This document shows positions 1 through 6,814 of a stretch of DNA of 10,398 nucleotides, piece after piece (within the stretch, counting starts at the first letter, position 1; every line of letters starts with the position of its first letter). Below the pieces are notes generated by a model, which searched no databases, was not told the DNA's origin, and was given only the letters and a program-made list of their open reading frames with translations. The stretch lies in assembly GCA_002293295.1 (NCBI GenBank), contig DBCY01000160.1:1-10398 (forward strand), written 5' to 3'. A program made the position numbers and the translations under genes. This DNA comes from Ruminococcus sp. UBA946. GTDB lineage: Bacteria; Bacillota; Clostridia; Oscillospirales; Ruminococcaceae.

Positions 1-1
1 G

Positions 2-70
2 GTGTGCGTTTTAATTGCCGCCGCGTTCCTTTCCGGACTGCACATTGGCCGGGGGCAGGGTTTTAATTAA
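2..70 (+). CDS. Possible 3' end of a convergent plus-strand gene (partial)
   Basis: Frame 2 is open from the window edge to a TAA at 68-70. It encodes a C-terminus that includes VCVLIAAAFLSGLHIGRG, a hydrophobic run followed by a basic residue, as at the end of a membrane protein. This stretch is clearly richer in GC than the AT-only DNA that follows, which fits the end of a coding region. It would converge on hslO, which ends at 105. Only about 22 codons are visible, and the minus strand is also open here, so the call is tentative and no function can be given. Confidence 0.25.
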   Translation: MCVLIAAAFLSGLHIGRGQGFN

Positions 71-102
71 TTGATAAATAATATTTTAATTATCTTAATT
101 AA
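63..102. terminator. AT-only inverted repeat between convergent ends, possible weak terminator
   Basis: TTAATTAA occurs at 63-70 and at 95-102, and the inner GATAA and TTATC pair to extend the stem with a two-base bulge. It lies just after the hslO stop and just after the possible plus-strand stop, where a bidirectional terminator would be expected. The stem contains almost only A-T pairs and there is no clean T tract, so it would be a weak terminator. The pairing could also be chance in AT-rich DNA. Confidence 0.25.
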
Positions 103-104
103 AC

Positions 105-974
105 TTAATTTATCAGTTTAAGTATTTCATTTTTTTCGAAACGATATTTATTTGTGCAGAAATGACAGCATACCTCTGTAAATTCATCCTCCTCAGCCAT
201 TTTTTTAAGCTCTTCCCTGCCAAGACTGACGAGCGCTTTCTCTACCCTTTCTTTAGTACAGTCACATTTATATGCGGCTTCTGTCACATCAAGAACGTTC
301 GGATTCAGATTTTCCAAAACTTTTAACGCCAAATCCTCACCGGTCATTCCGCTGTCAAGCATTTTAGTAACGGACGGAAGCCTGTTCAGGTTTTCTTCAA
401 TTGCATCAATAACATGAACATCGGCAAAGGGAAGGAGCTGTATCAGATACCCTCCGGCTTTTTTTACGGTTAAATCAGGATTAATGAGTACCCCAAGACC
501 GCAGACAGTCGGGATTTGTTCGCTCGATGCAAAATAAGCGGTTATATCCTCGGCTATTTCACCGGACACAATATTAATCTGACCTGTGTACGGCTTTTTT
601 AACCCTAAATCCTTTACAATGGATAAAGTGCCGTTTTTACCTGCAGCACCGGCAACATCAAGCTTTCCGTATTTGTTAAGAGGCAGTTCGACAACCGGGT
701 TCTGAACATAAGACTTTACATTCCCTCTGCTGTCGCTGACAGCAATCATTACACCGGCTGGACCATCCCCCGCAAACCGGATTGTTACGCTGTCATTATC
801 CCCCTTCAATCCGTTTCCGATTAATGACGCGGCAACGGACAGCCGTCCTAAAGCCGCTGTAACCACAGCGGAGGTTTTATGGATTCTTTCTATTTCCGAT
901 ACGATTTCCGTAGCGTCGACCGCGGAAGCCACGACTGATGCGTCAGATGATATTGTTCTGTATATTTTTGCCAT
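105..974 (-). CDS. hslO: Hsp33 family redox-regulated molecular chaperone
   Basis: This is a cytoplasmic holdase chaperone that, in characterised members, is activated by oxidative unfolding. The protein has 289 residues, the usual Hsp33 length. The N-terminal substrate-binding domain begins MAKIYRTISSDASVVASAVD. The C-terminal redox switch has four zinc-binding cysteines arranged CxC (about 237 and 239) and CxxC (about 270 and 273), with 30 residues between the pairs. This matches the family pattern CxC-x27-32-CxxC, so the switch looks functional. A GTG at 980 would add two residues. The ATG at 974 is preferred because AAAGG at 984-988 lies 9 nt from it but only 3 nt from the GTG. A palindromic element sits just upstream (994-1154), between this gene and the methyltransferase, and leaves the ribosome binding site intact. 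Transcription probably comes from the methyltransferase side. Confidence 0.95.
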   Translation of the reverse strand: MAKIYRTISSDASVVASAVDATEIVSEIERIHKTSAVVTAALGRLSVAASLIGNGLKGDNDSVTIRFAGDGPAGVMIAVSDSRGNVKSYVQNPVVELPLNKYGKLDVAGAAGKNGTLSIVKDLGLKKPYTGQINIVSGEIAEDITAYFASSEQIPTVCGLGVLINPDLTVKKAGGYLIQLLPFADVHVIDAIEENLNRLPSVTKMLDSGMTGEDLALKVLENLNPNVLDVTEAAYKCDCTKERVEKALVSLGREELKKMAEEDEFTEVCCHFCTNKYRFEKNEILKLIN

Positions 975-993
975 AAACACATACCTTTACTTA

Positions 994-1154
994 GAACCTG
1001 TTCCCATAGGCGTAAACGTATGTCATTTCGGCAGATTTTACCGAATACAGCGTTGAAAATCCTTGAAAGGCGACAGCCTGTCTGCGGATTTTCGCCTTGC
1101 CTTCAGCAAAATCATGCTCGAAAATCCATACATTATTCCTATGGGAACAGGTTC
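994..1154. mobile_element. 161-bp palindromic MITE-like element with TTA target duplication
   Basis: The ends are a perfect 17-bp terminal inverted repeat, GAACCTGTTCCCATAGG (994-1010) and its complement (1138-1154). TTA flanks the element on both sides (991-993 and 1155-1157). The arms also pair imperfectly inward: GAAAATCC near 1054 faces GGATTTTC near 1086, and AGGC-GACA-GCCT forms the tip around 1069-1080. The whole element can therefore fold into one long hairpin. It has no credible reading frame and no transposase, so it would have to be mobilised in trans. A 3-bp TTA duplication resembles that of IS5-group (IS1031-type, TNA target) or PIF/Harbinger-like transposases; that assignment is inference. 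The element lies between the methyltransferase stop codon and the hslO ribosome binding site. Confidence 0.8.
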
Positions 1155-1907
1155 TTATATTAATTTCTTAGCGACATAAACCATTTTTTCATCACCGTCT
1201 TTATATTTGTCAAATGTCATATAATTATATTTTCCACAAATTTCAAAGCCATGCTTAATAAGAATACTATCGGTTATTTCAATATCATAAGCAGTTTCAG
1301 AAAAGCTTTCCCAAAATCTTTTATAAGAGCCGTTCCGTTGTTTTTCAAAAATATCGAGTTCAATCAGAACCCTGTTGTCCTTTGTTGAATAGGAATTCTG
1401 CCATACGCAGTACAGATTCTCAATATCATATACAAATGTATTATTACCCAGAATATTTTTATGTTTATACGGTGTATTCATATCGAAAATAAACAAACCG
1501 CCCTTTTCGCAGAAAAGCGAAACCCTGCTTATTGTTTCCTCTGTTTCTTCTAAGTCATTTAAATGGTTCAGGCTGTCCAGAGCGCATATTGTGACGTCAG
1601 CCGTTCCGAACATATCAAGCTTTGCCATATCCTGGAATATATACTGAATATCCAAGCCGCTTTTGTGTTTTTTATCAAGTGCGATATTCAGCATTTTTTC
1701 GGAACTGTCAACGCCTATGACATCATAGCCCAGCCGGCACATTTCTTCGGACAGGCTGCCCGTTCCGCACGCAAGGTCAAGAAGAATACCCCTGTCATTG
1801 CCCCCGTGAAGCTTAACAAGCTTATCGAAGTATCCGGCACACTCCCTGTATGAAATATTGTTCGTCAGTAAATCATAAAACGCTGCAAAATCATTGTATC
1901 CGCCCAT
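1155..1907 (-). CDS. Class I SAM-dependent methyltransferase (YqeM-like)
   Basis: This is a soluble methyltransferase of 250 residues with the Rossmann-type SAM-binding fold. Motif I is LLDLACGTG (residues 42-50). The acidic residue at the end of strand 2 is in VIGVDSS (D67), FQDM (about 91-94) is the adenine-contacting region, and TICALDSLNHL (about 106-116) is the motif IV area. The N-terminus, FAAFYDLLTNNISYRE, resembles the helical cap of YqeM-type proteins of Firmicutes, whose substrate is unknown. The ATG at 1907 has AAGGGG (1913-1918) six bases upstream. The stop codon TAA (1155-1157) coincides exactly with one copy of the TTA duplication of the adjacent element. Without that element, hslO would begin only 16 nt after this stop, so the two genes probably formed one operon. 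The methyl acceptor cannot be inferred from the sequence. Confidence 0.88.
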   Translation of the reverse strand: MGGYNDFAAFYDLLTNNISYRECAGYFDKLVKLHGGNDRGILLDLACGTGSLSEEMCRLGYDVIGVDSSEKMLNIALDKKHKSGLDIQYIFQDMAKLDMFGTADVTICALDSLNHLNDLEETEETISRVSLFCEKGGLFIFDMNTPYKHKNILGNNTFVYDIENLYCVWQNSYSTKDNRVLIELDIFEKQRNGSYKRFWESFSETAYDIEITDSILIKHGFEICGKYNYMTFDKYKDGDEKMVYVAKKLI

Positions 1908-1925
1908 TTATACCCCTTATTTTTT

Positions 1926-1968
1926 CGTAAACCAGTTATTTTGTACTCTGTCAAGCATAGCCTGACAG
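1926..1968 (-). promoter_or_regulatory. Possible methyltransferase promoter with overlapping inverted repeat
   Basis: On the minus strand a perfect TTGACA (1949-1954) lies 17 bases from TTTACG (1926-1931), a poor -10 match. The start site would fall a few bases before the AAGGGG ribosome binding site. The -35 overlaps a dyad, CTGTCA (1948-1953) and TGACAG (1963-1968), separated by 9 bases, which could be a regulator site or a small hairpin. The weak -10 keeps confidence low. The gene may instead be read through from the kinase gene upstream. Confidence 0.25.
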
Positions 1969-2009
1969 GTTTAAAGCGCTTTATATTTTGACTTGCTGTA
2001 TTTGCATTA

Positions 2010-2108
2010 TACTAATAACCGATTGAAAACATATAAAAAATCAAGTATAAACCATTCATTACGGTTTTTACGCAGATTTTTTTCAATGTTTTTTATTGGG
2101 GATTAGTA
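2010..2108. mobile_element. 99-bp palindromic MITE-like element with TTA target duplication
   Basis: The element starts TACTAAT (2010-2016) and ends ATTAGTA (2102-2108), with TTA on both sides (2007-2009 and 2109-2111). The arms 2010-2053 and 2063-2108 pair along their length: 24 of the first 31 aligned positions match, including AAAACAT in both arms, and the innermost AAACC faces GGTTT. The loop is 9 bases (2054-2062). There is no coding potential. It begins immediately after the stop codon of the phosphotransferase-fold gene (2113-2115). Its right end, read on the minus strand, is nearly identical to the left end of the element at 10222. The AT-rich composition makes single-element pairing less convincing than for 994-1154, but the flanking duplication and the second copy support it. 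Confidence 0.62.
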
Positions 2109-2112
2109 TTAA

Positions 2113-3183
2113 TCAGACAACGCGCGGTTCTAATTCAAATGGTTCGTTACAAGAGTATATTTCATGGAATAAACCCATATACGGAATATCATCCTCCATG
2201 CACTTTATTTTATAGGATAATTCCCCGTCACACTCGAGTTCACCTTCGCGCCGCATGACGTCAAAAGCATCAACTATATTTTCCATAAGATATGTCCGGA
2301 TAAATAACGGCAGCTGCTTTAGCATAGAATCGTCAAGCTCGGTTTCAGAGCGGTAGCCCTCAATAACAACGTTGAAGTAATCGTCCATAAACTTTTTACG
2401 CTTTTCTGCGTCCGGCTCAAACTGTGTCCAGCCGACGCCGTGCGCCCAAAGCCCCGCCAGGTCAAACATATACCATCCAAAACAGGAATTATCAAAATCA
2501 TATACGGTAATCTGACCTGTTTCAAAATCAATGTTATAATTTCCGTCATTGTAATCGAAATGAATCATACCGAACGCTTCACGGCTTTGATTCGTTTCTT
2601 TCAAAACATTTATATGTCCTAAAAGCTTTTGTTTAAGCAAAGTTAAAGATTCGGGTATCAGTTTATCAATGTATTCGGCGTTAAACTTATCAAAAATATT
2701 ATAACGCCGGTGAACGGGGGTGTATTCTTTAGCCAGATGGTGCAGTTTTCCTAAAACTTTACCGCAGTTATAAAAATATTCATTAAGCGGAACGCCTTCC
2801 CTGTAACGATACCCGTTTTCAACAAGCATTATTCCTCTCGCCTTTTCAAATAAGCAAATGAAGAACTCCTGATTTCCGCAGGTTACTTCTTCCAGGAGAT
2901 TTCCGTTTGCGGATGTATAAACATTTGCGACACTCCCGCCGTTAACGGCTAAATAGCGAATAAACTCAACCTCGCCTAAATAATGCTCGCGGCTTCTGTC
3001 ATTCAAGAAAGAAATCCGGAGTATCTTATCGTGTTCGTCCGTCTTCCGGCAGACATAAAGGATATTCCGCCCGCCCTCATGCGGTGTGATTAGTGAAAAA
3101 GTAAAACCCTCTAATTCATACAATGTTTTTGCAATAGGAAGTAAATTATCATTGCTTATTTTTAAAGCTTCGTTATATATCAT
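2113..3183 (-). CDS. Aminoglycoside phosphotransferase (APH)-fold small-molecule kinase, substrate unknown
   Basis: This 356-residue cytoplasmic protein belongs to the APH/choline kinase superfamily, whose members transfer the gamma-phosphate of ATP to a small-molecule hydroxyl. The catalytic loop HFDYNDGN (residues 208-215) fits the family pattern HxDxxxxN, with D210 as the predicted base and N215 as a metal ligand. VYDFDNSCFGWYMFDLAG (from about 227) carries the metal-binding DxD in place of the kinase DFG. The N-lobe is less typical; EGGRNILY may be the nucleotide loop. The ATG at 3183 has a strong AAGGAGG (3190-3196) six bases upstream. It lies 110 bases after the ABC exporter gene and is followed by an MITE-like element. 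Although the family includes drug-resistance enzymes, many members are housekeeping kinases (homoserine kinase II-like, SrkA-like), and nothing here shows that it confers resistance. Confidence 0.8.
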   Translation of the reverse strand: MIYNEALKISNDNLLPIAKTLYELEGFTFSLITPHEGGRNILYVCRKTDEHDKILRISFLNDRSREHYLGEVEFIRYLAVNGGSVANVYTSANGNLLEEVTCGNQEFFICLFEKARGIMLVENGYRYREGVPLNEYFYNCGKVLGKLHHLAKEYTPVHRRYNIFDKFNAEYIDKLIPESLTLLKQKLLGHINVLKETNQSREAFGMIHFDYNDGNYNIDFETGQITVYDFDNSCFGWYMFDLAGLWAHGVGWTQFEPDAEKRKKFMDDYFNVVIEGYRSETELDDSMLKQLPLFIRTYLMENIVDAFDVMRREGELECDGELSYKIKCMEDDIPYMGLFHEIYSCNEPFELEPRVV

Positions 3184-3293
3184 TCTGAGCCTCCTTATTT
3201 AGTAAACTCCCCATCTTCCCCAGCGGCGGTATAAATATTTGAATAATCACTATCCGAATGTCAGTCATACAATTCATATGTATATAATAACTC

Positions 3294-5036
3294 CTATTCC
3301 TTAATACTCTGCACCTCAACCAAATGACGGTATACCCCGCCCTTTTCCATAAGCTCGGCATGGCTTCCCTGCTCCGCTACCGTACCGTCCTTGAGGACGA
3401 TAATACAGTCGGCGCGCTTAACCGTAGATAACCGGTGCGCTATGACAATAAGAGTTTTCGAGCCGGCGATTTTTCCGATTGCGTTCTGGATTTCACGCTC
3501 CGTTTCGGTATCAACCGCGGAGGTTGCCTCGTCTAAAATCAGAATCGGAGCGTCGCACAGTATACTCCTTGCAATTGAAACGCGCTGTTTTTGTCCGCCT
3601 GAAAGACGTATTCCCCGCTCTCCGACGACAGTATCGTACCCAAGAGGCAGACCTGCGATAAAATCATGTATACAGGCGGTTTTAGCGGCTGTGATAATTT
3701 CATCCTCTGACGCATCCGGCTTGCCGTATGAAATATTTTCACGGATAGTGCCTCCCCACAGGAAAACATCCTGCAGCACCATACTTATATTACTCCTCAG
3801 GCTTCTTAAAGTCATATCTTTTATTGGTATGCCGTCAATCAGGATTTCTCCCCCGGTAACGTCATAAAAACGCGGAAGCAAAGCCGCAAGCGTTGTTTTT
3901 CCTACCCCGGTCTGCCCGATAACGGCATACATTTTCTTTTCGGGGACGGTAAAGCTTACGTTTTGTAGGGTATATGTATCAACCTCGTCGGTGTACTTAA
4001 AATCAACGTTTCTGAACTCTATATTTCCGCTTAACCTGCCCGCGTCCTTCGCGCCGGGGCTGTCAATAATACCCGGTTCGGTTTCAAGGATTTCAAACAC
4101 GCGTTCTCCGCCCGCAATACCAGCCTGCATATCCTCAACAACACGCGTGATGTTGGCGACAGGAGCATAAAAAACACTTAGGTAAAGTAAAAACGCAACG
4201 ATTTCATCAATCGAAAGTCCATGGTTTCCGAATGCCAGATACCCGCCCGCGCCGACAACAATAACATTCCCGATTGATGTTAAAAATCCTACCAGCGGGT
4301 TCATAATCGCCATATAAAACAATGCTTTCAGGAGGGATTTTGAATAATTCCGTGAATGATTAAGAACTTTTTGGTATTCGTGTTCTTCCTTTCCCCAAAG
4401 CTGAATTTCCTTGATTCCGGTAAGATTATCCTGCAAAGCTGCATTTAAATCGCCTATATGCTCCTGTGCCTTTCTGCGGATTCGCCTGGTTTTCTTAAAC
4501 AGCGGAGCCGCCAGAAGAATCAGCGGTACAGGTATGAAGGTAAGTAAAGCCAGCGTCACATTCGTTGAGAATAGCATTATACTGACTCCGGTAAACAGCA
4601 GAATCCCCGAAACCAGTTCGGGTACGGCATGAGCAATCAGCATTTCAAAGTCAGCCGTATCGTTTATAACCCTGGACATCAGCTCTCCGGTCTTTTTATT
4701 CGAATAAAAACTTGCCGACAGCTTTTGCATATGCGAGTAAATTTCCGCACGGATTTCCGCTACGAACTCCCATGCCGCATAATGCCCGATATAGCTTTGA
4801 AAAAACGCCGCAACAGCCCTGAAAATATAAGCCGCAAATAACGCAGCCGCGATTATTATAAGCTTTTTGACAGGGTCGTTTTCAATATTGTCTGTTTCAA
4901 GGATTTTAACCATTTCCTGCGTCAGCCTTGGAGTAATGAGGTTAACCGCCGTTACGAAAAGAGTCGCGACGGCGGCTGTAAAAATATGATATTTGTACTT
5001 ACCCGCTTTTTTATATATTTTAATCAGTGTATTCAT
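3294..5036 (-). CDS. ABC exporter half-transporter (fused membrane and ATPase domains)
   Basis: This 580-residue inner-membrane protein combines one six-helix exporter membrane domain (about 15-310) with one ATP-binding domain (about 338-580), the usual length for a half-transporter. The ATPase is complete: Walker A GQTGVGKTT (374-382), Q-loop LQD (Q422), signature LSGGQ (478-482), Walker B ILILDE (498-503) with catalytic E503, D-loop SAVD (506-509) and switch histidine H534. There is no second transporter gene nearby, so a homodimer is expected. The substrate cannot be predicted; lipids, peptides and drugs are all possible for this fold. The ATG (5034-5036) overlaps the TGA of the TrpR-like gene by 4 bases (ATGA), which indicates coupled translation and a shared promoter near 5450. 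Confidence 0.93.
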   Translation of the reverse strand: MNTLIKIYKKAGKYKYHIFTAAVATLFVTAVNLITPRLTQEMVKILETDNIENDPVKKLIIIAAALFAAYIFRAVAAFFQSYIGHYAAWEFVAEIRAEIYSHMQKLSASFYSNKKTGELMSRVINDTADFEMLIAHAVPELVSGILLFTGVSIMLFSTNVTLALLTFIPVPLILLAAPLFKKTRRIRRKAQEHIGDLNAALQDNLTGIKEIQLWGKEEHEYQKVLNHSRNYSKSLLKALFYMAIMNPLVGFLTSIGNVIVVGAGGYLAFGNHGLSIDEIVAFLLYLSVFYAPVANITRVVEDMQAGIAGGERVFEILETEPGIIDSPGAKDAGRLSGNIEFRNVDFKYTDEVDTYTLQNVSFTVPEKKMYAVIGQTGVGKTTLAALLPRFYDVTGGEILIDGIPIKDMTLRSLRSNISMVLQDVFLWGGTIRENISYGKPDASEDEIITAAKTACIHDFIAGLPLGYDTVVGERGIRLSGGQKQRVSIARSILCDAPILILDEATSAVDTETEREIQNAIGKIAGSKTLIVIAHRLSTVKRADCIIVLKDGTVAEQGSHAELMEKGGVYRHLVEVQSIKE

Positions 5037-5347
5037 TTTTCATCAGCTTCTTTGGTATCAATATCCTTCATCCGTTCAAAAATCAGCTTATAACCGTCGC
5101 TTCCGTAATTCAGGGTGCGGTTAACCCGGCTTATTGTAGCCGTGCTTGCTCCGGTCTGAGCAACTATATCGCTGTATACTGTTTTATCGACAAGCATTTT
5201 TGCAACCTGCATCCTCTGGGAAATCGACTTCAGTTCCAGAACGGTACATAAATCCTCAAAAAACGCATAGCATTCCTCAATATTTTCCAGCATTAAAACA
5301 GCTTTAAACAAATTATCCATATTTTCATCTTTAAGTTTACTGTTCAT
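5033..5347 (-). CDS. yerC: TrpR-like transcriptional regulator, YerC/YecD family
   Basis: This small protein of 104 residues is about the size of TrpR and the Firmicutes YerC/YecD group. It is all-helical in appearance, with the sequence ending helix 3, LELKSISQRMQVAKML (about 37-52), leading into a helix-turn-helix at about 56-80. In that segment IVAQTGASTATISRVNRTLN resembles the TrpR DNA-reading region. The ligand and targets of YerC proteins are not established. Start ATG 5347 is preceded by an AAGGCAGG-like ribosome binding site. The stop overlaps the start of the ABC exporter gene by 4 bases. A perfect 10-bp dyad (5391-5423) lies between its promoter and its start, so self-regulation is possible. 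Family assignment is firm; the role is inferred. Confidence 0.85.
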   Translation of the reverse strand: MNSKLKDENMDNLFKAVLMLENIEECYAFFEDLCTVLELKSISQRMQVAKMLVDKTVYSDIVAQTGASTATISRVNRTLNYGSDGYKLIFERMKDIDTKEADEK

Positions 5348-5390
5348 TTTATTACCTGCCTTTCATGATTTTTGCCGGTTCTGACAAAAC

Positions 5391-5423
5391 TTTACAGTAT
5401 TGGTAAAGCACCGATACTGTAAA
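5391..5423. promoter_or_regulatory. Perfect dyad / stable hairpin in the yerC leader
   Basis: TTTACAGTAT (5391-5400) and ATACTGTAAA (5414-5423) are exact reverse complements. The stem continues through a T-G pair and GGT/ACC, making 14 pairs with the 5-base loop AAAGC (5405-5409). Read on the minus strand it begins roughly 9 bases after the predicted start site and is followed by GTTTTGTC. It could be an operator for a dimeric helix-turn-helix protein, a 5' hairpin stabilising the mRNA, or the terminator of lysA. The short T tract argues against an efficient terminator. Confidence 0.6.
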
Positions 5424-5438
5424 ATAATTCATATTATT

Positions 5439-5467
5439 ATATTAGCACATAAAAGTGTAAAAGTAAA
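5439..5467 (-). promoter_or_regulatory. Sigma-A-type promoter for the yerC-ABC exporter operon
   Basis: On the minus strand, -35 TTTACT (5462-5467) is separated by 17 bases from -10 TAATAT (5439-5444), and TGC directly upstream of the -10 provides an extended -10 TG motif. Transcription would start near 5432, giving an 85-base leader to the yerC ATG. It lies 16 bases beyond the lysA stop, so yerC and the exporter can be expressed independently of lysA. Confidence 0.55.
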
Positions 5468-5482
5468 GGGGTTTATAAAATT

Positions 5483-6781
5483 TTATCCGATGTCATTCAC
5501 AAGCATATCCTCGAAGGTCTGCCGTTTTACGACAACCCTGGCGGAACCGTCCCTGACCATGACTACAGGCGGAACCGGAAGCTTGTTATAATTTGACGCC
5601 ATGGAATGATTAAACGCGCCCGTAGCCAGAACGGCGATAATATCTCCTGCCTCAACGGGCTGAACCGGCATATTCTCGCCCAGCAAGTCGGTTTCGCAAA
5701 TTCTTCCGGCAAGGGTAATAACCTCTGTTTTTTTCATATTAGCTTTATTTGCGGCAATAATGCTATATTTTGATTTATAAAGGCTGTACCTTGGGTTATC
5801 GCTCATACCCCCGTCAACCGACACATAAGTGCGTATTCCGGGAATTTCCTTCACAGCTCCGGCTGTGTAAAGTGTAATCCCGGCAGAACCCACTATAGAA
5901 CGCCCCGGTTCAAATACCAGAAACGGCAGCTTTATATTATTATCAGTGCACAGCTTTTGAACCGTTTCCGAAACATCCCGGATAAACATGCCAAGGGCAG
6001 GTGGGTTATCTTCTTCGGTATATTTTATTCCGAATCCGCCGCCCATATTAAGTTCATCAATTTCATAACCCAGCTCATTTTTTATTTTTATATTAAAGCC
6101 GGTCATTATTTTTGCAGCTTCCATAAAAGGAGCAGTATCAAGAATCTGGCTTCCTATATGGCAATGCAAGCCTGATAACTTTATACCCGGCATTTTCACA
6201 GCCGATTTAACTGCCTCAAACGCTTCGCCTGTTTCCAAAGCAAACCCGAATTTACTGTCGATTTTACCCGTTCTGACAAAATCATGCGTATGAGCGTCAA
6301 CGCCGGGTTTAATCCTCAGCAGAATACAAACGGTCTTACCATATTTTACGGCAAGACTATTAAGCATATTAAGTTCATATATATTATCTACAACAATTCT
6401 TCCGACATTATTTTCAAGAGCCATCACAAGCTCGGATTCGGTTTTGTTATTTCCATGGAAATAAACCTTGTCCATGGGAAACCCGACGCTTAACGCCGTA
6501 TAAAGCTCTCCTGCCGAAACAACGTCGGTTCCGAGCCCCTCTTCCATGATAATACGGTACATCGCCTTGCAGCAAAACGCCTTGCTTGCGTAACACATAA
6601 GTCCCCTGCCGTTATAGTACATATCAACAGAATCCTTTAATTCACGGCAATTCTTACGGATGAGGTTTTCATCCGTAATATAGACAGGGGTCTGGTATTC
6701 CTTTGCAAGCTGCATGGTATCCATACCTCCGATGGTCAGATGACCCAGTTCATTTACATCCAGATTTTTTGACACAAACAT
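5483..6781 (-). CDS. lysA: Diaminopimelate decarboxylase
   Basis: This enzyme converts meso-diaminopimelate to L-lysine and CO2, the last step of lysine synthesis. It is a PLP-dependent fold III enzyme of 432 residues, a normal length. The PLP lysine is K67 in YASKAF. HCHIGSQ (206-212), the phosphate-binding MGGGFG (246-251) and EPGRS (291-295) are present. The dimer-partner catalytic cysteine is in ICETD (C362), and GAFNHSMASNYN (388-399) carries the C-terminal PLP contact region. AAAGGAAGAG (6785-6794) is a good ribosome binding site for ATG 6781. The gene follows engB by 34 bases and is probably in the lon-engB transcript. No other lysine-pathway genes are present in the window, and no lysine riboswitch was recognised upstream. 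Confidence 0.96.
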   Translation of the reverse strand: MFVSKNLDVNELGHLTIGGMDTMQLAKEYQTPVYITDENLIRKNCRELKDSVDMYYNGRGLMCYASKAFCCKAMYRIIMEEGLGTDVVSAGELYTALSVGFPMDKVYFHGNNKTESELVMALENNVGRIVVDNIYELNMLNSLAVKYGKTVCILLRIKPGVDAHTHDFVRTGKIDSKFGFALETGEAFEAVKSAVKMPGIKLSGLHCHIGSQILDTAPFMEAAKIMTGFNIKIKNELGYEIDELNMGGGFGIKYTEEDNPPALGMFIRDVSETVQKLCTDNNIKLPFLVFEPGRSIVGSAGITLYTAGAVKEIPGIRTYVSVDGGMSDNPRYSLYKSKYSIIAANKANMKKTEVITLAGRICETDLLGENMPVQPVEAGDIIAVLATGAFNHSMASNYNKLPVPPVVMVRDGSARVVVKRQTFEDMLVNDIG

Positions 6782-6814
6782 ATGCTCTTCCTTTCATTTT
6801 GCTTGGCTCATGAT

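Noticed and set aside
980..980. GTG start for hslO giving 291 residues
   Set aside because: Only 3 nt from AAAGG, while the ATG two codons later is 9 nt away and gives the usual MAK- start.
1563..1853. 96-codon plus-strand frame inside the methyltransferase
   Set aside because: Antisense of the SAM-binding region; no initiation signal.
2113..3183. Antibiotic resistance gene based on the APH fold
   Set aside because: The fold is shared with many metabolic kinases; no resistance-specific features or mobile resistance context were seen.
3173..3361. Full 62-codon minus-strand frame across the exporter end
   Set aside because: The upstream half overlaps the exporter C-terminus in another frame with no start signal. 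Only the short 3' part has any case, and it is listed as a weak finding.
3391..3867. 158-codon plus-strand frame inside the ABC exporter
   Set aside because: It mirrors the well-conserved ATPase domain on the other strand; composition is that of an antisense shadow.
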